A stretch of DNA of 41,491 nucleotides. Source: Nematocida ironsii (taxonomy: Eukaryota; Microsporidia). The stretch lies in contig LTDK01000147.1 of the NCBI GenBank assembly GCA_001642415.1, positions 1 to 41,491 of the forward strand, in the 5' to 3' direction. The position numbers were made by a program, and so were the translations under genes. Under the pieces are notes generated by a model. That model searched no databases, was not told where the DNA came from, and saw nothing but the letters and a program-made list of their open reading frames with translations. Shown here piece by piece: positions 1 through 9,942 of the stretch. Within the stretch, counting starts at the first letter, position 1; each line of letters begins with the position of its first letter.

Positions 1-120
1 TTATAATAGCAGTATACATGTATATAATAACTAGAACTGGCTTGGAGCTACATAAATACACTATTTTTGTTCTATTTGTGGGTTTACGTTATTTCGGTCA
101 AAAAATTGCAAAATATTTTT

Positions 121-642
121 ATGAAAGCGCCACGGTTGAAACAAATTAGAAGACTAGTAAAGAATTTAGAAAGGGCTGGGTACAGGGCCCCTTTTAACAT
201 ACTTGCAGACCACGAATTTCTCATTGCATATCACAAGTCACAGATGAGTCTGAGCTTTCTCGAGAAATTATTAAATGGGAAGATAAGAGTATCCACCACA
301 TCATGCGAATACAAACGGTATACTGCTGCTGTCAAAGATAAAAAATTAATAGGATACGTTGCATTAAAGAAATGCAAGCATGCAGATGAGTTCAGAACAC
401 TTGAGTGTCTTTCAGAAGTAGTGACAGACAATAACCCACACCACTACTTCATGGCAGTTGCAGCGAAGTATGCCAGGCTCAAAGAGGAAAAGAAAGTTCC
501 TGTCATATTTATTCGGTCTGGTGTTGTGTGTATAGAGACAGACCCATCCCTAATCAAAGACATAAAGGAAAAAGAGCCAGAAGGTCTTTCATCAAAGGAG
601 AAAGAACGGCTAGAGGCAATGTTCAATGACACTGTATGCTAA
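121..642 (+). CDS. UTP23: UTP23-like rRNA-processing protein (PIN-like fold)
   Basis: This 173-residue protein resembles UTP23, a nucleolar component of the small-subunit processome that acts in early pre-rRNA cleavage. Seen in the sequence: a basic N-terminus, the PIN first strand FNILAD (residues 25-30, where UTP23 has a conserved Asp), C62, C85, H87 and C96 spaced like the UTP23 zinc-binding residues, and the signature NPHHYF at 105-110 followed by the last PIN strand VPVIFI (126-131). Yeast and human proteins are about 250 residues, so the C-terminal tail is shortened, as is common in microsporidia. I chose ATG 121 because the frame upstream to 67 holds no ATG and because AAATATTTTT directly precedes 121. 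The name rests on motif order, without an alignment. Confidence 0.8.
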   Translation: MKAPRLKQIRRLVKNLERAGYRAPFNILADHEFLIAYHKSQMSLSFLEKLLNGKIRVSTTSCEYKRYTAAVKDKKLIGYVALKKCKHADEFRTLECLSEVVTDNNPHHYFMAVAAKYARLKEEKKVPVIFIRSGVVCIETDPSLIKDIKEKEPEGLSSKEKERLEAMFNDTVC

Positions 643-1167
643 TTAAACACACTATAACTGCTTTTAATATTATTGTTATTAGAATATGATAGAATAAATT
701 GTGTTAATATATAATAGCCACAATTGTACTTGAATATTATTATATGCTAGCTAATTGTTATTGGATATATCCTGAATTTATGTAAACTGTCCATTTTCAA
801 ATAAAATATGTACTATTTATAAACATAAAATTATTTTAAAGTATGTAATATAAGATACCCAAACAATGAATACCCAGGATTGTGCCAAAAATATATTAAA
901 TTACACACGACTAAAATACTTGAAAATTAAAATGGCTTAGGAGAGTAACTAGATAACCCGAAATTGGCTTAAAGGCTGGTTATATTAAAGAATATTATTT
1001 GTGGTTTCGGGTTATACACTATTTATGTTCTAATATTCTTATTGTAATGCATATTCTTGCTAATTTATCTTACAGTATGACATTTCGGCATTTGAATTTT
1101 GATTTGCATTTCATTTTGTATTTTTATTGTTAAATTAAAATATCTGAGCACCCTGGTTAATTATTAG
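643..1167. other. Intergenic spacer with paired CGGGTTAT motifs
   Basis: I see no gene in this AT-rich spacer between the UTP23-like gene and the small membrane-protein gene. Its one clear content is an inverted pair of the 11-bp motif described in the next entry. Confidence 0.6.
953..1015. promoter_or_regulatory. Inverted pair of the TTTCGGGTTAT motif
   Basis: ATAACCCGAAA lies at 953-963 and its exact reverse complement TTTCGGGTTAT at 1005-1015. They sit about 150-215 bp upstream of the ATG at 1168. The same 11-mer recurs in several other spacers of this window, so it is a candidate regulatory site. Its function is not known to me. Confidence 0.45.
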
Positions 1168-1509
1168 ATGAATAGAAGACTAGAAAGAGGAATAGCTATA
1201 GATAAGGGCACAGCAGAAACAACTGTTATTAATATAAGCAGCGATGATCCTAACTATATGGGAGTTTCAAATCCCCAGAATTTATATGAAAACCAGCAAT
1301 GTATTAAACTTCAAAACAGAAGACCAAATAGCAATATTCCACAGAATACCAGAACTAAAGAATTGAATATGCAGCAGAATAAACCATCTAAAATACTATG
1401 TTTTCACGCAGCACATTTTTACATGATAATGGTGGTCTTTATTATAGTTGCAGCAGTAATATTTATATTAGTAAAGAAAACAGATCTTATTATACCCCAA
1501 GACAGATAA
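1168..1509 (+). CDS. Small single-pass membrane protein, function unknown
   Basis: This is a 113-residue protein from an ATG. It has a hydrophilic, Asn/Gln-rich N-terminal part (1-75), one strong hydrophobic segment near residues 83-102 (rich in I, V, M, F), and a short basic or polar tail (KKTDLIIPQDR). That layout suggests a tail-anchored or single-pass protein with its bulk in the cytosol. I do not recognise a family. Support for a real gene is the ATG start, the amphipathic build and an upstream spacer carrying the paired TTTCGGGTTAT motif. A SNARE-like role cannot be argued, because I see no heptad-repeat SNARE motif. Confidence 0.55.
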   Translation: MNRRLERGIAIDKGTAETTVINISSDDPNYMGVSNPQNLYENQQCIKLQNRRPNSNIPQNTRTKELNMQQNKPSKILCFHAAHFYMIMVVFIIVAAVIFILVKKTDLIIPQDR

Positions 1510-2001
1510 TCCGCAGTTGTTCGTAGATATAATAGCATAATGCAAATGCAAACCTATTCTATTAACAAGCTGAAAGTATGAAATACTCAAAAATGAAATT
1601 CAATTTCTGGTTATGAGCCATATAAAAACAAAAGCTAATGACTTAAGTTGTGTTTTTGGGCGAGTAGACGCTAAGAATAATTTAAGTACATTCTATTATA
1701 AATATACTTGAATGGAAAATAACTATTTAAAATATCTTAATACTCTACTTTATTTCTATTATTTGCACTAGACTAAGCATGGCGTATAGCACAATGCATT
1801 AATACGTTATTCTATTGTATATGCAATAATAATTAGTCTGTCGGTATAGTGATAGAGTAGATTAGACTAAATATAGCATAATAAACAAATCAGTCTGTTA
1901 TGTCTAAGATTATTATGTACAGATATTGGCACAGTCTTTATTTCTGGATATATCTGCAAGGATACACCTTCTTAGTCTGCTTTATATCTGCGCAGCACTG
2001 C
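1510..2001. other. Intergenic spacer, nothing recognised
   Basis: This AT-rich sequence lies between the membrane-protein gene and the 3' end of NOP58 (convergent). It holds many TAG/TTAG words and no supported open frame, tRNA or strong hairpin. Confidence 0.5.
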
Positions 2002-3216
2002 TTAGTACTTTCTTCTCTTATTCCCTGCAGGTGCCGATCTAGTCTTATTCTTGTTTCTGCTGCTTAGTTCACTTATTCTATTGTTCATGTACTCCTTAAG
2101 CCGCATTCCATACTCGCCCTCTTCTTCTTCTCCTGCTATGTCGCATCGGCTACAAAGGGCTATCTTATTAGCCAAAGTTCTGGCTATTTGCCCTTTTATT
2201 TCCTGTGGTACTTGGCCAACATATGATGAGTTATAAATTAGTCCATATTTTGGAGTAGACTTGCCTTCTTTCAGAGACTTAAACAGGGCCTTTTCTGCAC
2301 CAAGCAGTTGCACTGAGGAAGCAGGAAGCCTTGCTAAGTCAGAAAGTGAACCTGCAGCAGAGATTAATAAAGCAGCTATCTGTGGTCCCAAAAGTTCCAG
2401 AAGGTTTGGAGCTACTGTGGATAGTCTGTTGAGTAAGTGTGCGTGCAAAGATTCTCTTGAAGAGAACATTGATAGCAGTTGAAGAGCAGAAGATAGAATG
2501 AGGTGGGCATCTTCTGGCGTGGACTCTGATGAAAGAGTTGTGCTCAGTGCAGATTCTACTTCTGCAGAAAGAGTTATTCCCTGGATTGCGGATAATTCCT
2601 TTGGCAGTTCCATCTCTGCATCTGTAGTATCACTCTCTTTAGTTGGTAATATTCTTGCCAAGTGCACTGCTACTGTTTCTATATACTTCTGGTTGTCCTC
2701 TATCAGCTCTCCCAGCTCTGGGCAGTGCATTCCATACCACTCCCTGATGCGCATACATTTATTGTTTATATCCTTATCTAAGCGGGAAATAACTCGAATG
2801 CTCTGCACTATCACGGCGTCATTCTTCTGTGGAGTCATCTTTAATTTTTCACGACATAAAGAGTGTGCAAGAATCAGAGAATATCTATCTAACTCTTTCT
2901 CCTCTATGCTTAATAGCTCTGGCAATCTACTCTGTATCTCTCTATCCTTATCCTCACTAGTGCAGATTTTTATTTTCATATTTTTACTCTCTGCTTCTTT
3001 CTGCAGTACTTCTGCTAGCTTTGCGTTAGAAAGAGTAAGCGTTGAGATGTTCTGCGAGAAAAGAGGAAGGAGGGAAGAAGGAAGAACTCCTTCTGGTATG
3101 CCTATGACTGATTCAGTCGCGTTCTTTATATCAGTATATCTAAATAATTCTACTAACTCTAATGGCATATCCTTGAATAGAGCGTATCCCACCGGTGTCT
3201 CTTGTAAAATATGCAT
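2002..3216 (-). CDS. NOP58: NOP58 (NOP5), box C/D snoRNP core protein
   Basis: This 404-residue protein is a Nop56/Nop58-family scaffold of box C/D snoRNPs, which guide 2'-O-methylation and pre-rRNA cleavage in the nucleolus. Visible landmarks: an N-terminal NOP5NT segment with ETPVGYALFK (6-15), typical of NOP58 and unlike NOP56; the coiled-coil/Nop region with LAHSL (116-120) and REWYGMHCPELG (158-169); and the RNA-binding end with GAEKALFKSLK (306-316) and TPKYGLIYNSSYVGQ (321-335), where IY..S.VGQ again favours NOP58. The long KKE/KKD tail of yeast and animal proteins is almost absent; the protein ends soon after a short basic stretch. Yeast NOP58 is about 511 residues. The start is ATG 3216, preceded by a T-run. 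A small reading frame ends only 10 bp upstream. Confidence 0.93.
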   Translation of the reverse strand: MHILQETPVGYALFKDMPLELVELFRYTDIKNATESVIGIPEGVLPSSLLPLFSQNISTLTLSNAKLAEVLQKEAESKNMKIKICTSEDKDREIQSRLPELLSIEEKELDRYSLILAHSLCREKLKMTPQKNDAVIVQSIRVISRLDKDINNKCMRIREWYGMHCPELGELIEDNQKYIETVAVHLARILPTKESDTTDAEMELPKELSAIQGITLSAEVESALSTTLSSESTPEDAHLILSSALQLLSMFSSRESLHAHLLNRLSTVAPNLLELLGPQIAALLISAAGSLSDLARLPASSVQLLGAEKALFKSLKEGKSTPKYGLIYNSSYVGQVPQEIKGQIARTLANKIALCSRCDIAGEEEEGEYGMRLKEYMNNRISELSSRNKNKTRSAPAGNKRRKY

Positions 3217-3226
3217 GAAAAACTTT

Positions 3227-3433
3227 TTACTTGAGAATAAATAGACTAGGGAGGTTTATTTTGCTAGAGAAGAGATAGCACTCTGCGGCTTGCAAATAAA
3301 AAGAACTATCTATCACTGCGTGCAAAGTACTGTCATTGAGACATATATAATTTGCACTAAATAATATGCAATTCTCACTAATATAGCCAATTCTTCCTAA
3401 ATTAACAACATCAACATGCCCGCATTTAGACAT
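3227..3433 (-). CDS. Possible small protein directly upstream of NOP58
   Basis: This is a 68-residue frame from ATG 3433 on the same strand as NOP58, ending 10 bp before the NOP58 start. The sequence is not low-complexity; it has mixed hydrophobic and polar strands (for example VDVVNLGRIGYI and YICLNDSTLHAVI) that could form a small beta-rich domain. I do not recognise it. The tight head-to-tail spacing is normal for microsporidia, and the frame sits in what would otherwise be an unusually long leader. It could also be a chance frame. Confidence 0.4.
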   Translation of the reverse strand: MSKCGHVDVVNLGRIGYISENCILFSANYICLNDSTLHAVIDSSFYLQAAECYLFSSKINLPSLFILK

Positions 3434-3629
3434 ATTATACTACTGTTAATTTAATTTCCGTTTTAATTAGTCCATATTTGTCATAATATAATATCACTAT
3501 ATTTTTATTTAATATTCCGTTATAATTAGTCTATTAAATATATTTATTGTATATGTGAATTATTCATTAATCAATTTAATATATGGAACTTTCAATGGAT
3601 AAATAAGAAAGTGCAAATTTTTTTACAAA
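3434..3629. promoter_or_regulatory. Divergent promoter region
   Basis: This AT-rich 196-bp gap lies between two divergently oriented genes. An AAATTTTTTT run lies 5-14 bp before the ATG at 3630, matching the AAATTT-type element known upstream of microsporidian start codons. TTAATTAGTC(T/C) words are repeated at about 3463 and 3514. Confidence 0.45.
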
Positions 3630-4850
3630 ATGTGGACGACAACTACACGTCTTCACTTACTCAATGCTATAACCAGATACGGATTAAAGAAGACCTCTTT
3701 CATAGCAGCGTATCTTAAAGTGTATGCTAAAACCACTTCAAATAATTGGAAGAATGAGTATAATAAGATGGTAAAGGAATATTTTAAGAATAAAACAGGG
3801 GAAACAGTAAAAGAATACTTCAAGAAAAAGCGAGCACAGGAGATAGAGCTGTTAATTGAGAAAAAGAAGGAGGAAAAATTAAAAATAATAGAAAGAATGA
3901 TTTATGGGTATGATAATATAGAGACAGATGAAGAAAGTGATAATAAATCAGAAATAGATCTAACAGAAATAGTCAGTACAAATATCACAAGATATAATCC
4001 GAATTCAACGCTATCCAACACACTGATACATCTATCTACATTAAACAATCTGCCACCACACTTAGAGCTACCGGGGCCAAAGCCAGAAACACTTCCTCCG
4101 ATTGATGTGCATCCATACGCAGTGGAAGCTGCTCCTGTGCAGAGTAAAGAGGAAGAGTTGGATGAACTGCTGGAGTTTTTGGAAAGATCTGGGTATGGCA
4201 CGTCTGTTTCATCTGTAGACCAAGCGGCATTTGAGCGATTTTTCAAGTCAGTCCAGGAAAAGAGTCTTCTTTTGGAGAAGAGGGCCGAGGAAGTTGAAGA
4301 GATACTACAGGCGCAGAATGCATTAGAGAAAGAAATTCAAAAGAAGGAAAGACTTGATTTATCAGAAAAGCTTAAGGAGTACTACCAGCTAGACTTTCAT
4401 GAATATCCAAAGAAGAAGTCATCTAGAGACAAAAGCAAGTGGATAAAAGAGTTCAAATTTGTTGCAGATCGGCTTAGAACACTCCACGGCGGACAGATTA
4501 CATGCGATGAGCACAAAATCCGGCAGAGCCTAGAGAACAGATCTAGAAACAAACCAAAAGAAGATCCACAGAAGGCAAATGTATCTGTCTCATTATCTAC
4601 CAGTGACCAGGAAGAAAATGTATCGGGAGTATCTGAAAATAGGAAGGTTTCTTGTGCCAAGTGTTTCGATGTGGATGCATTAGAGTACGGGCTGGAAGAA
4701 GAGTGTAGACCAAATATTGCAGATTATATCTTTAGATCTATGCTATTCTTACAGACTGTTATATTCACACAGCACGATTCAGTGCACGCAAAGGAGGCAG
4801 AGACAATCAAGACAGAACTCTACAAATTCTACGAATACTACAGAAAGTAA
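3630..4850 (+). CDS. Charged coiled-coil protein, possible BRD8-like SANT N-terminus
   Basis: This is a 406-residue protein from an ATG with a preceding AAATTTTTTT signal. Residues 1-50 start with MWTTTTRLHLLNAI and continue with a W at about 40. This resembles the SANT-like start of BRD8-type NuA4 subunits, and it is followed by a basic coiled coil (about 50-90, KKKRAQEIELLIEKKKEEK). Next come a Ser/Thr-rich acidic linker, a second acidic coiled coil (about 175-255), and a C-terminal part with a CAKC pair and a helical end. The BRD8 resemblance is my inference from the order W...hydrophobic helix...W...charged helix, and it is weak. What is safe is a cytosolic or nuclear, non-membrane, highly charged protein. 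Both strands of this region are open, but the other strand looks like a shadow. Confidence 0.75.
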   Translation: MWTTTTRLHLLNAITRYGLKKTSFIAAYLKVYAKTTSNNWKNEYNKMVKEYFKNKTGETVKEYFKKKRAQEIELLIEKKKEEKLKIIERMIYGYDNIETDEESDNKSEIDLTEIVSTNITRYNPNSTLSNTLIHLSTLNNLPPHLELPGPKPETLPPIDVHPYAVEAAPVQSKEEELDELLEFLERSGYGTSVSSVDQAAFERFFKSVQEKSLLLEKRAEEVEEILQAQNALEKEIQKKERLDLSEKLKEYYQLDFHEYPKKKSSRDKSKWIKEFKFVADRLRTLHGGQITCDEHKIRQSLENRSRNKPKEDPQKANVSVSLSTSDQEENVSGVSENRKVSCAKCFDVDALEYGLEEECRPNIADYIFRSMLFLQTVIFTQHDSVHAKEAETIKTELYKFYEYYRK

Positions 4851-5456
4851 AAATAGAATTCAGAACATAAAATAGAAAAATAACTACCCGCCGCACGGAC
4901 TAGCTTGTTATTATTAGACTGCATCATTAGTGCTTTTAATTACACACAGATGGCACGAAATGGCATCATAAACACTGTACTATAGAATAATTAGTCAGAA
5001 TATATTATGGTGTACTGTTGGTATTATAGTATACAGTTAGTGCTTTAGAGTGCTTTGATGGTAGAATAAATAGAAGTATAAAAATTTCGGGTTAGGTAGA
5101 AGGCTGGGTAGGGTTTAGAGTGACTAAATAAATATTCATATTATAATAGTATTACTGACAGCATATGCCAATTAAAATAGGAAATTATGTTATTCCGGGT
5201 TATTTCGGGTTATTTGACAGACAGCAGAATTTGTAACAGCCTTTCGGGTTATTGGAGTGTTAATTGTTGAAGTGCTATAAGGAAGATTTAACGTGCTTAA
5301 TATAAAATTAATTGTGTATTGTAAACAAATTTTCTATCACCAGATGTGCTATTTTCTTATTATACTCTGCTGTTTTTGTTCAGATGCTTGGCTATTAGTC
5401 TGTTATTTTGGCCGGTAGTATTTTCTTTATAAATATTTTATTTTTGTAAATTTTTT
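4851..5456. other. Spacer upstream of eIF6, rich in CGGGTTAT motifs
   Basis: I see no coding frame in this 606-bp spacer. It has a short GC-rich word (CCCGCCGCACGG near 4889), G-rich words near 5095-5120 and the motif cluster listed separately. A structured RNA is possible but I can name none. Confidence 0.5.
5085..5252 (+). promoter_or_regulatory. Cluster of TTTCGGGTTAT motifs upstream of eIF6
   Basis: Four same-strand occurrences lie 205-372 bp before the eIF6 ATG: TTTCGGGTTA (5085), TTCCGGGTTAT (5193), TTTCGGGTTAT (5203, overlapping the previous one by a base) and TTTCGGGTTAT (5242). This is the densest cluster of this motif in the window. I infer a transcription-factor site. Confidence 0.5.
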
Positions 5457-6185
5457 ATGAGCCAAAGAATAAGCTTTGAAAGCTCCCAGGAGATAGGAGC
5501 ATTCGTAAGATTAACTAATATGTATGCGCTGGTGGCAGCAACCGACAACACATCTTTTGTGTCTGCTTTTGAAGAGGCACTTAATATTCCTGTGATACAA
5601 ACAACAATTAACGGCATAAGAATGACTGGTACACAGTCTATTGGTAACTCAAGAGGTCTTTTGGTCTCTTCTAGTACAACAGACCAAGAATTACAGCACA
5701 TTAGAAACTCTCTTCCAGACAAGATAAGAGTGCGAAGAATAGAGGAAAGATTGAACGCTTTAGGAAATATAATACTTGCAAATGATAACTCTGCTTTGAT
5801 ACATCCAGACGTTTCACCAGAAACTGTTGAGCTGGTTAGTGATGTATTGGGAGTAGATCTGTTTAAGTACGCCTTAGCAGAGAATGGGTTAGTTGGTTCT
5901 TATGCTGTAATGAATAATACTTCTATGCTTGTGAGTAGTAAAACTACTCCAGAGGAGGTTTCTGAACTGTCTGACTTATTGAATGTAAAAGTGCTCCCAG
6001 GAACTGTTAATAAAGGGTCTGACGTAATTGGATCTGGAGTGCTGATAAACGACTTTGCATGTTTTGTTGGATCTAAGACCACAAGCACTGAAATAGTTGT
6101 GATCGATGGACTATTTAAGACCACACCAACCGCAGTGCTGGGAGATGATGAGAAGAGAGCATGGATTGATGCACTGCACACATAA
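5457..6185 (+). CDS. EIF6: Eukaryotic translation initiation factor 6
   Basis: This 242-residue protein, close to the usual 245, matches eIF6 (Tif6), the 60S anti-association and ribosome-biogenesis factor that binds the nascent large subunit and must be released before 80S formation. The five-fold repeated alpha/beta modules of the pentein-like fold are visible as recurring strands: GRLTNMYA-type (residues about 13-24), RGLLVSS (62-68), NIILANDNSALIHP (102-115), GSYAVMNNTSMLVS (146-159) and GSGVLINDFACFVG (191-204). A TTTTTTATG context gives a clear start at 5457. Nothing is truncated. Together with UTP23 and NOP58, it gives the left end of the window a ribosome-biogenesis character. Confidence 0.96.
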   Translation: MSQRISFESSQEIGAFVRLTNMYALVAATDNTSFVSAFEEALNIPVIQTTINGIRMTGTQSIGNSRGLLVSSSTTDQELQHIRNSLPDKIRVRRIEERLNALGNIILANDNSALIHPDVSPETVELVSDVLGVDLFKYALAENGLVGSYAVMNNTSMLVSSKTTPEEVSELSDLLNVKVLPGTVNKGSDVIGSGVLINDFACFVGSKTTSTEIVVIDGLFKTTPTAVLGDDEKRAWIDALHT

Positions 6186-6544
6186 ATAGAACAAGTAATA
6201 AATCAAAGTATTAGATGAGTATAATGGCTTCTATGCACTTAGTAACCCAAGTTTGACATATACGATCTGTAAACAGATTAAGATACACCATAGATTATAT
6301 GCTAAATATATTTCAATTAAATACATATTAACTGGTTGTAATACAAATAGATTTTAATTATTTACAGATTTTTAAGTCTGGATCTCATACAAGTGCATAG
6401 TTAATTGATTAATTATCTTATGGCGCTGCTCCTCTATTGCACTTTCAATGGCTATTTTGAATATATTAATATATGATGGAAGATTAATAATCTATCTTTG
6501 TATATCATTTGAAGATATTTTATTTTGCTTTTATTTTTTGCATG

Positions 6545-6565
6545 CCCCAGGCGCATAGCCTGGGG
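6545..6565. other. GC-rich perfect hairpin
   Basis: CCCCAGGC (6545-6552) pairs with GCCTGGGG (6558-6565) around a GCATA loop: 8 bp with no mismatch in otherwise AT-rich DNA. It could belong to a structured RNA or mark a 3' end. A TTTTATTTTTT tract lies just before it on the + strand, so as a + strand terminator the order would be wrong. Confidence 0.5.
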
Positions 6566-6644
6566 TCTGTGACTTATCTATAACAAATACTTATTGCTAC
6601 CTGTACAGAAGGGCAATTTATTTAGTTATACAATAACTCAACAG

Positions 6645-6660
6645 ATGATTACATCTGCAC
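6645..6660. other. Short hairpin
   Basis: CAGATG and CATCTG face each other around an ATTA loop, about 80 bp after the GC-rich hairpin. On its own it is weak; it adds to the impression of a folded transcript here. Confidence 0.3.
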
Positions 6661-7958
6661 CCATAACTGGGAAAAGGACTAGAGATAGATTTTGGGTTAT
6701 CTGAACATTCATGATATTTCCTAATACATTCTTATCGTTTGTGTGCTTCTTCTTATAAGTCTCTCTTCTTATAAAGTTTCATTTGCATAATCGTAGTTCC
6801 TTTACTTGAATGTTCGTGCTAAGTAGTTGTGTTTTCCTTTCGCATATAAAATACTTAGACTTCCCTCAAATATCTCTTTTTCAGCGGATGACCCCCATAG
6901 AAATCCATTTGTTCACTCGTCAGCGCATAAACCAAGATAAATAATAGACTAGTTTTTGAATAGATCGGTTCATGGGGACTTATTAATTATACGCTTTAAT
7001 TATATATGTCTAGTATGTAAGAATATATATCAGACTAATAATTGCAGTACATGCCTTCAATAGCAATATTTGAAGGTATTAGTGTAGTACTACAAATGAG
7101 TATACGTAGTACAAAAAATTTAATTAACAGTGTAAACTAGCTATGCCTACATTGGCATTATTTCTTTCAGTGTTATAGGATATATCTTGAATATATACTA
7201 AATAAAACACACTTCAAATGTGTTATAACAATACTAAGAAAACACTAAAATAGTAGTCTGTTAAAACATCAAGAAGACCTCTTGCATTGAAAACTTGTAT
7301 TGTTTCTTGTTTATATCTGAAATATAATAGACAGAGCATCAATTAGTCAATAGCAGAGATGTATTCTATACTAATCTTAAAAATCTATGCTGCTATGCTT
7401 AGTAGATAACAACCAATTGTTATCCCATGTGTATTACATTCTATCTATGTTATCTCTATGCTACGCAGGTTTATAGTCGAATTAATTAGCCCATATTTAC
7501 CTACTCTAGCTTTAAAGGGCTGCAGGTATTTGGCTAAACGCTTTCTAATTAATTAAAATTATCTTATTATAACTTAATAATTCCTTTTTCATAATCCAGT
7601 ATACCAATTGTTTGTGTTAAGCTTTGTGAATTAAATCTATTTTACTTATTTATATAAAAGTAAAAATAGAATCTGTACACTCTCATAAATTTCAAATTTT
7701 TATACTTAGGATATATTCTAATTATAGTAGAACAATATAGTGTATAATATACATAAAAATAGATTTATGTGATTTCTTATAATACTAGCACGCAGTATGG
7801 CATAGAATGCACACATAACCGTTAAAGCATGGCTGGCTAGCATATAGTTTTTGTGATTAGTCAAACAAATAATTCACAAATAATCAGTTTGACATGGTTT
7901 TAATATTAGAATCTCTATATATGCATCTATTCAGTAATTTTTTAATTTATACACGCTT

Positions 7959-9857
7959 ATGAGAAATATACCAAGAAATATATTCTGGTGGTCTAAGTAT
8001 TTCTGTACTAATTGCTGTATGACAACTCAAAATATTTCTAAATTATTTATTCTTTGTCTATTTTATAGTATATCTCATTATAGAATAGCCTGTAAGCTAA
8101 GCATAGACAGCTTGTATGTCTTGAAATGCACGCCCATACCAAATGTAGAATTGCGGAATACTGGAGGTTTATTCATCAATGCAAATGGAAGCTTGAATCT
8201 TTTAAGAGGATATATTTACTGCATGCCAGAAATGGTTAAAATGTTGCATGACAGAATAAAGCTAGAGGAAGAAAGAATAGAAAAAATGTGTGTTTGTAAT
8301 AGAGATTGCTTAGAAACATCGAACAGTATAGACAAAAGGTATTTGCTTGAGTATATTCACGTGTTTAATATTCTATTTCCATCATATGCGATTTCTGGTT
8401 ATCCAGAGAATCAATTTTCCGAGTTTAAGCAATTTTTACTGCACAATAACAATGCGCTTTCTATTCTAGCAATGCTATTCCTTCTATCTGAAGGTGTTGA
8501 GATGAATATAAACACAAATCATGTCATAGGTGGGAATAATATGACCAGTGAAAGCGAAGATTTTTCTCAGGTCGCAGTATTAACATACCAAAGCGTTCTA
8601 CAAATTGTAGGCGTAGAATCGGGGTACATCAAAGATATAATTAAGTTTTTTAAAAACAGCAATAAACATGCATGCTTCTCAAGTCTGATCGACAAAAAAA
8701 ATAATCCCATAGATATAAAAGACATAAATGCAAACAATTTTATGCTTAGTCCAAAATACTTAATACAGATGTATCTATGGGAGTATTTTGAGAATGAAGC
8801 AGATGTTTTTGCATTTTATAGTGAAGTGTATAAAAGAATTAAAAACTATGCAATTGAACATACCAAAAATCAGCGCACAACTTCAAATGTTGATATAATA
8901 AGTTTATATTGTGATATATTCACACATAAAGGAAAAATGTGCAATTCATTTTTTACTGAAGATTTCTATAACGCATTTAAGACTATCTGCTATCCTCCAC
9001 CTCCAATTCCATTTTCTATCAAATATAAAAAACCATTTAATTACATGCTCCCAGGAATTGTTCCGCCTACTGACATAAAGGTACCTCATATGTACAATAC
9101 AAGAAGCATGAGCACATGTTTATTTGTTTTATTGTCGTGCTTTCTTTACTCCCCTAAGAAAGGCACATTTTCAATTTATGATATGCCAAAAGACTATTAC
9201 CAAAATAAAACAGAACTCTTAAGCTGTTTTATTCCGCCTGCCCAAAATACTAAGAATGCACTATATGAGTGGAATAGGTTTTTGGTACACACAGTATTTA
9301 ACAAAAAAAACATACAAGACTCCTCTATAAACAGATATTTGAAAGCAACAGTAAAGGGTGGTATATTCAATCTATTTGATTTACTTAGCAAAATAGTAAA
9401 TATCTCTAATATTAATCTAAATATACTTCATCTTTTGAAAACCCTATCAGAACCTTTTGATGTTATTCCCATTGAAGTGACTTCACAGATAAGCACGTTT
9501 ATCCACGGTGTGTTCAGTGATCTAACTATGGATATTCAAGAAAGGCAAGTATTTACATCACTATCAGAGGTTAAAAAGTTACCAACACTAAATGGAGAGT
9601 ATGATTTGTTTGGAAGTATTGTAATATCCTACGTATATAATGATATACAGAGCGGTATTGTTATAGATATGCAGCCCTGTTACACATATACTTTTTTGTT
9701 ACCAGAAAAAAGAATATCCAGCAATAATACAAATACTCTTATAAATTCTTCTATAAAAGCCATACCGGGCAATCCTATGTTTATTCACTCTTTAATTAAG
9801 TACTATTTCAATTTGCTGTGTGATAGCATCAAAAGAGAAACAGGGGGAGCAACATAA
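7959..9857 (+). CDS. Secreted or membrane protein, lineage-specific family 1 (intact)
   Basis: This 632-residue protein has no domain I recognise. The frame starts at ATG 7959, 15 bp after AATTTTTTAATTT. A second ATG (codon 21, 8019) would give a classic signal peptide: polar start, hydrophobic core LFILCLFYSI, and likely cleavage after YRIA. Most of the rest is helical and polar, with Cys pairs (C..C near residues 110-116) and many Tyr, Ile and Asn. It is clearly related to the broken gene at 39570-41491. Shared landmarks in the same order are an LF(L/F)LLSEG(V)-type helix, (M)LSPKYLIQMYLWEY versus LCSPGFLIQSYIFEY, a CLFVLLSCFLYSPK-type segment and a C-terminal YD.-rich block. Family size and secretion suggest a host-facing protein; this is inference only. 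Confidence 0.85.
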   Translation: MRNIPRNIFWWSKYFCTNCCMTTQNISKLFILCLFYSISHYRIACKLSIDSLYVLKCTPIPNVELRNTGGLFINANGSLNLLRGYIYCMPEMVKMLHDRIKLEEERIEKMCVCNRDCLETSNSIDKRYLLEYIHVFNILFPSYAISGYPENQFSEFKQFLLHNNNALSILAMLFLLSEGVEMNINTNHVIGGNNMTSESEDFSQVAVLTYQSVLQIVGVESGYIKDIIKFFKNSNKHACFSSLIDKKNNPIDIKDINANNFMLSPKYLIQMYLWEYFENEADVFAFYSEVYKRIKNYAIEHTKNQRTTSNVDIISLYCDIFTHKGKMCNSFFTEDFYNAFKTICYPPPPIPFSIKYKKPFNYMLPGIVPPTDIKVPHMYNTRSMSTCLFVLLSCFLYSPKKGTFSIYDMPKDYYQNKTELLSCFIPPAQNTKNALYEWNRFLVHTVFNKKNIQDSSINRYLKATVKGGIFNLFDLLSKIVNISNINLNILHLLKTLSEPFDVIPIEVTSQISTFIHGVFSDLTMDIQERQVFTSLSEVKKLPTLNGEYDLFGSIVISYVYNDIQSGIVIDMQPCYTYTFLLPEKRISSNNTNTLINSSIKAIPGNPMFIHSLIKYYFNLLCDSIKRETGGAT

Positions 9858-9942
9858 CTCGAAATATCTCAAAGTATTTTTGGCTTTATCCAGTACAACC
9901 ATGCCTAAGATATCAAAGCATAACATAAATAAATATTTATAT

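Larger units (their letters stand above)
6186..7958. other. Long gene-poor spacer with hairpins
   Basis: These 1.77 kb hold no supported protein gene. A GC-rich perfect hairpin lies at 6545-6565 and a second one at 6645-6660. TTTGGGTTAT, one change from the spacer motif, lies at 6691. A structured RNA gene in 6540-6980 is possible; I could not place any known RNA class. The last 35 bp (AATTTTTTAATTT) form the start signal of the gene at 7959. Confidence 0.5.

Noticed and set aside
2498..3244. 248-residue open frame opposite NOP58
   Set aside because: It is the reverse-strand shadow of a clearly recognised gene and has no coherent protein character.
6860..6960. Hammerhead-ribozyme-like words on the minus strand (CTGACGA ... 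GAAA)
   Set aside because: Only a 4-bp stem II can be drawn and no stem III with a cleavage site was found; likely chance.
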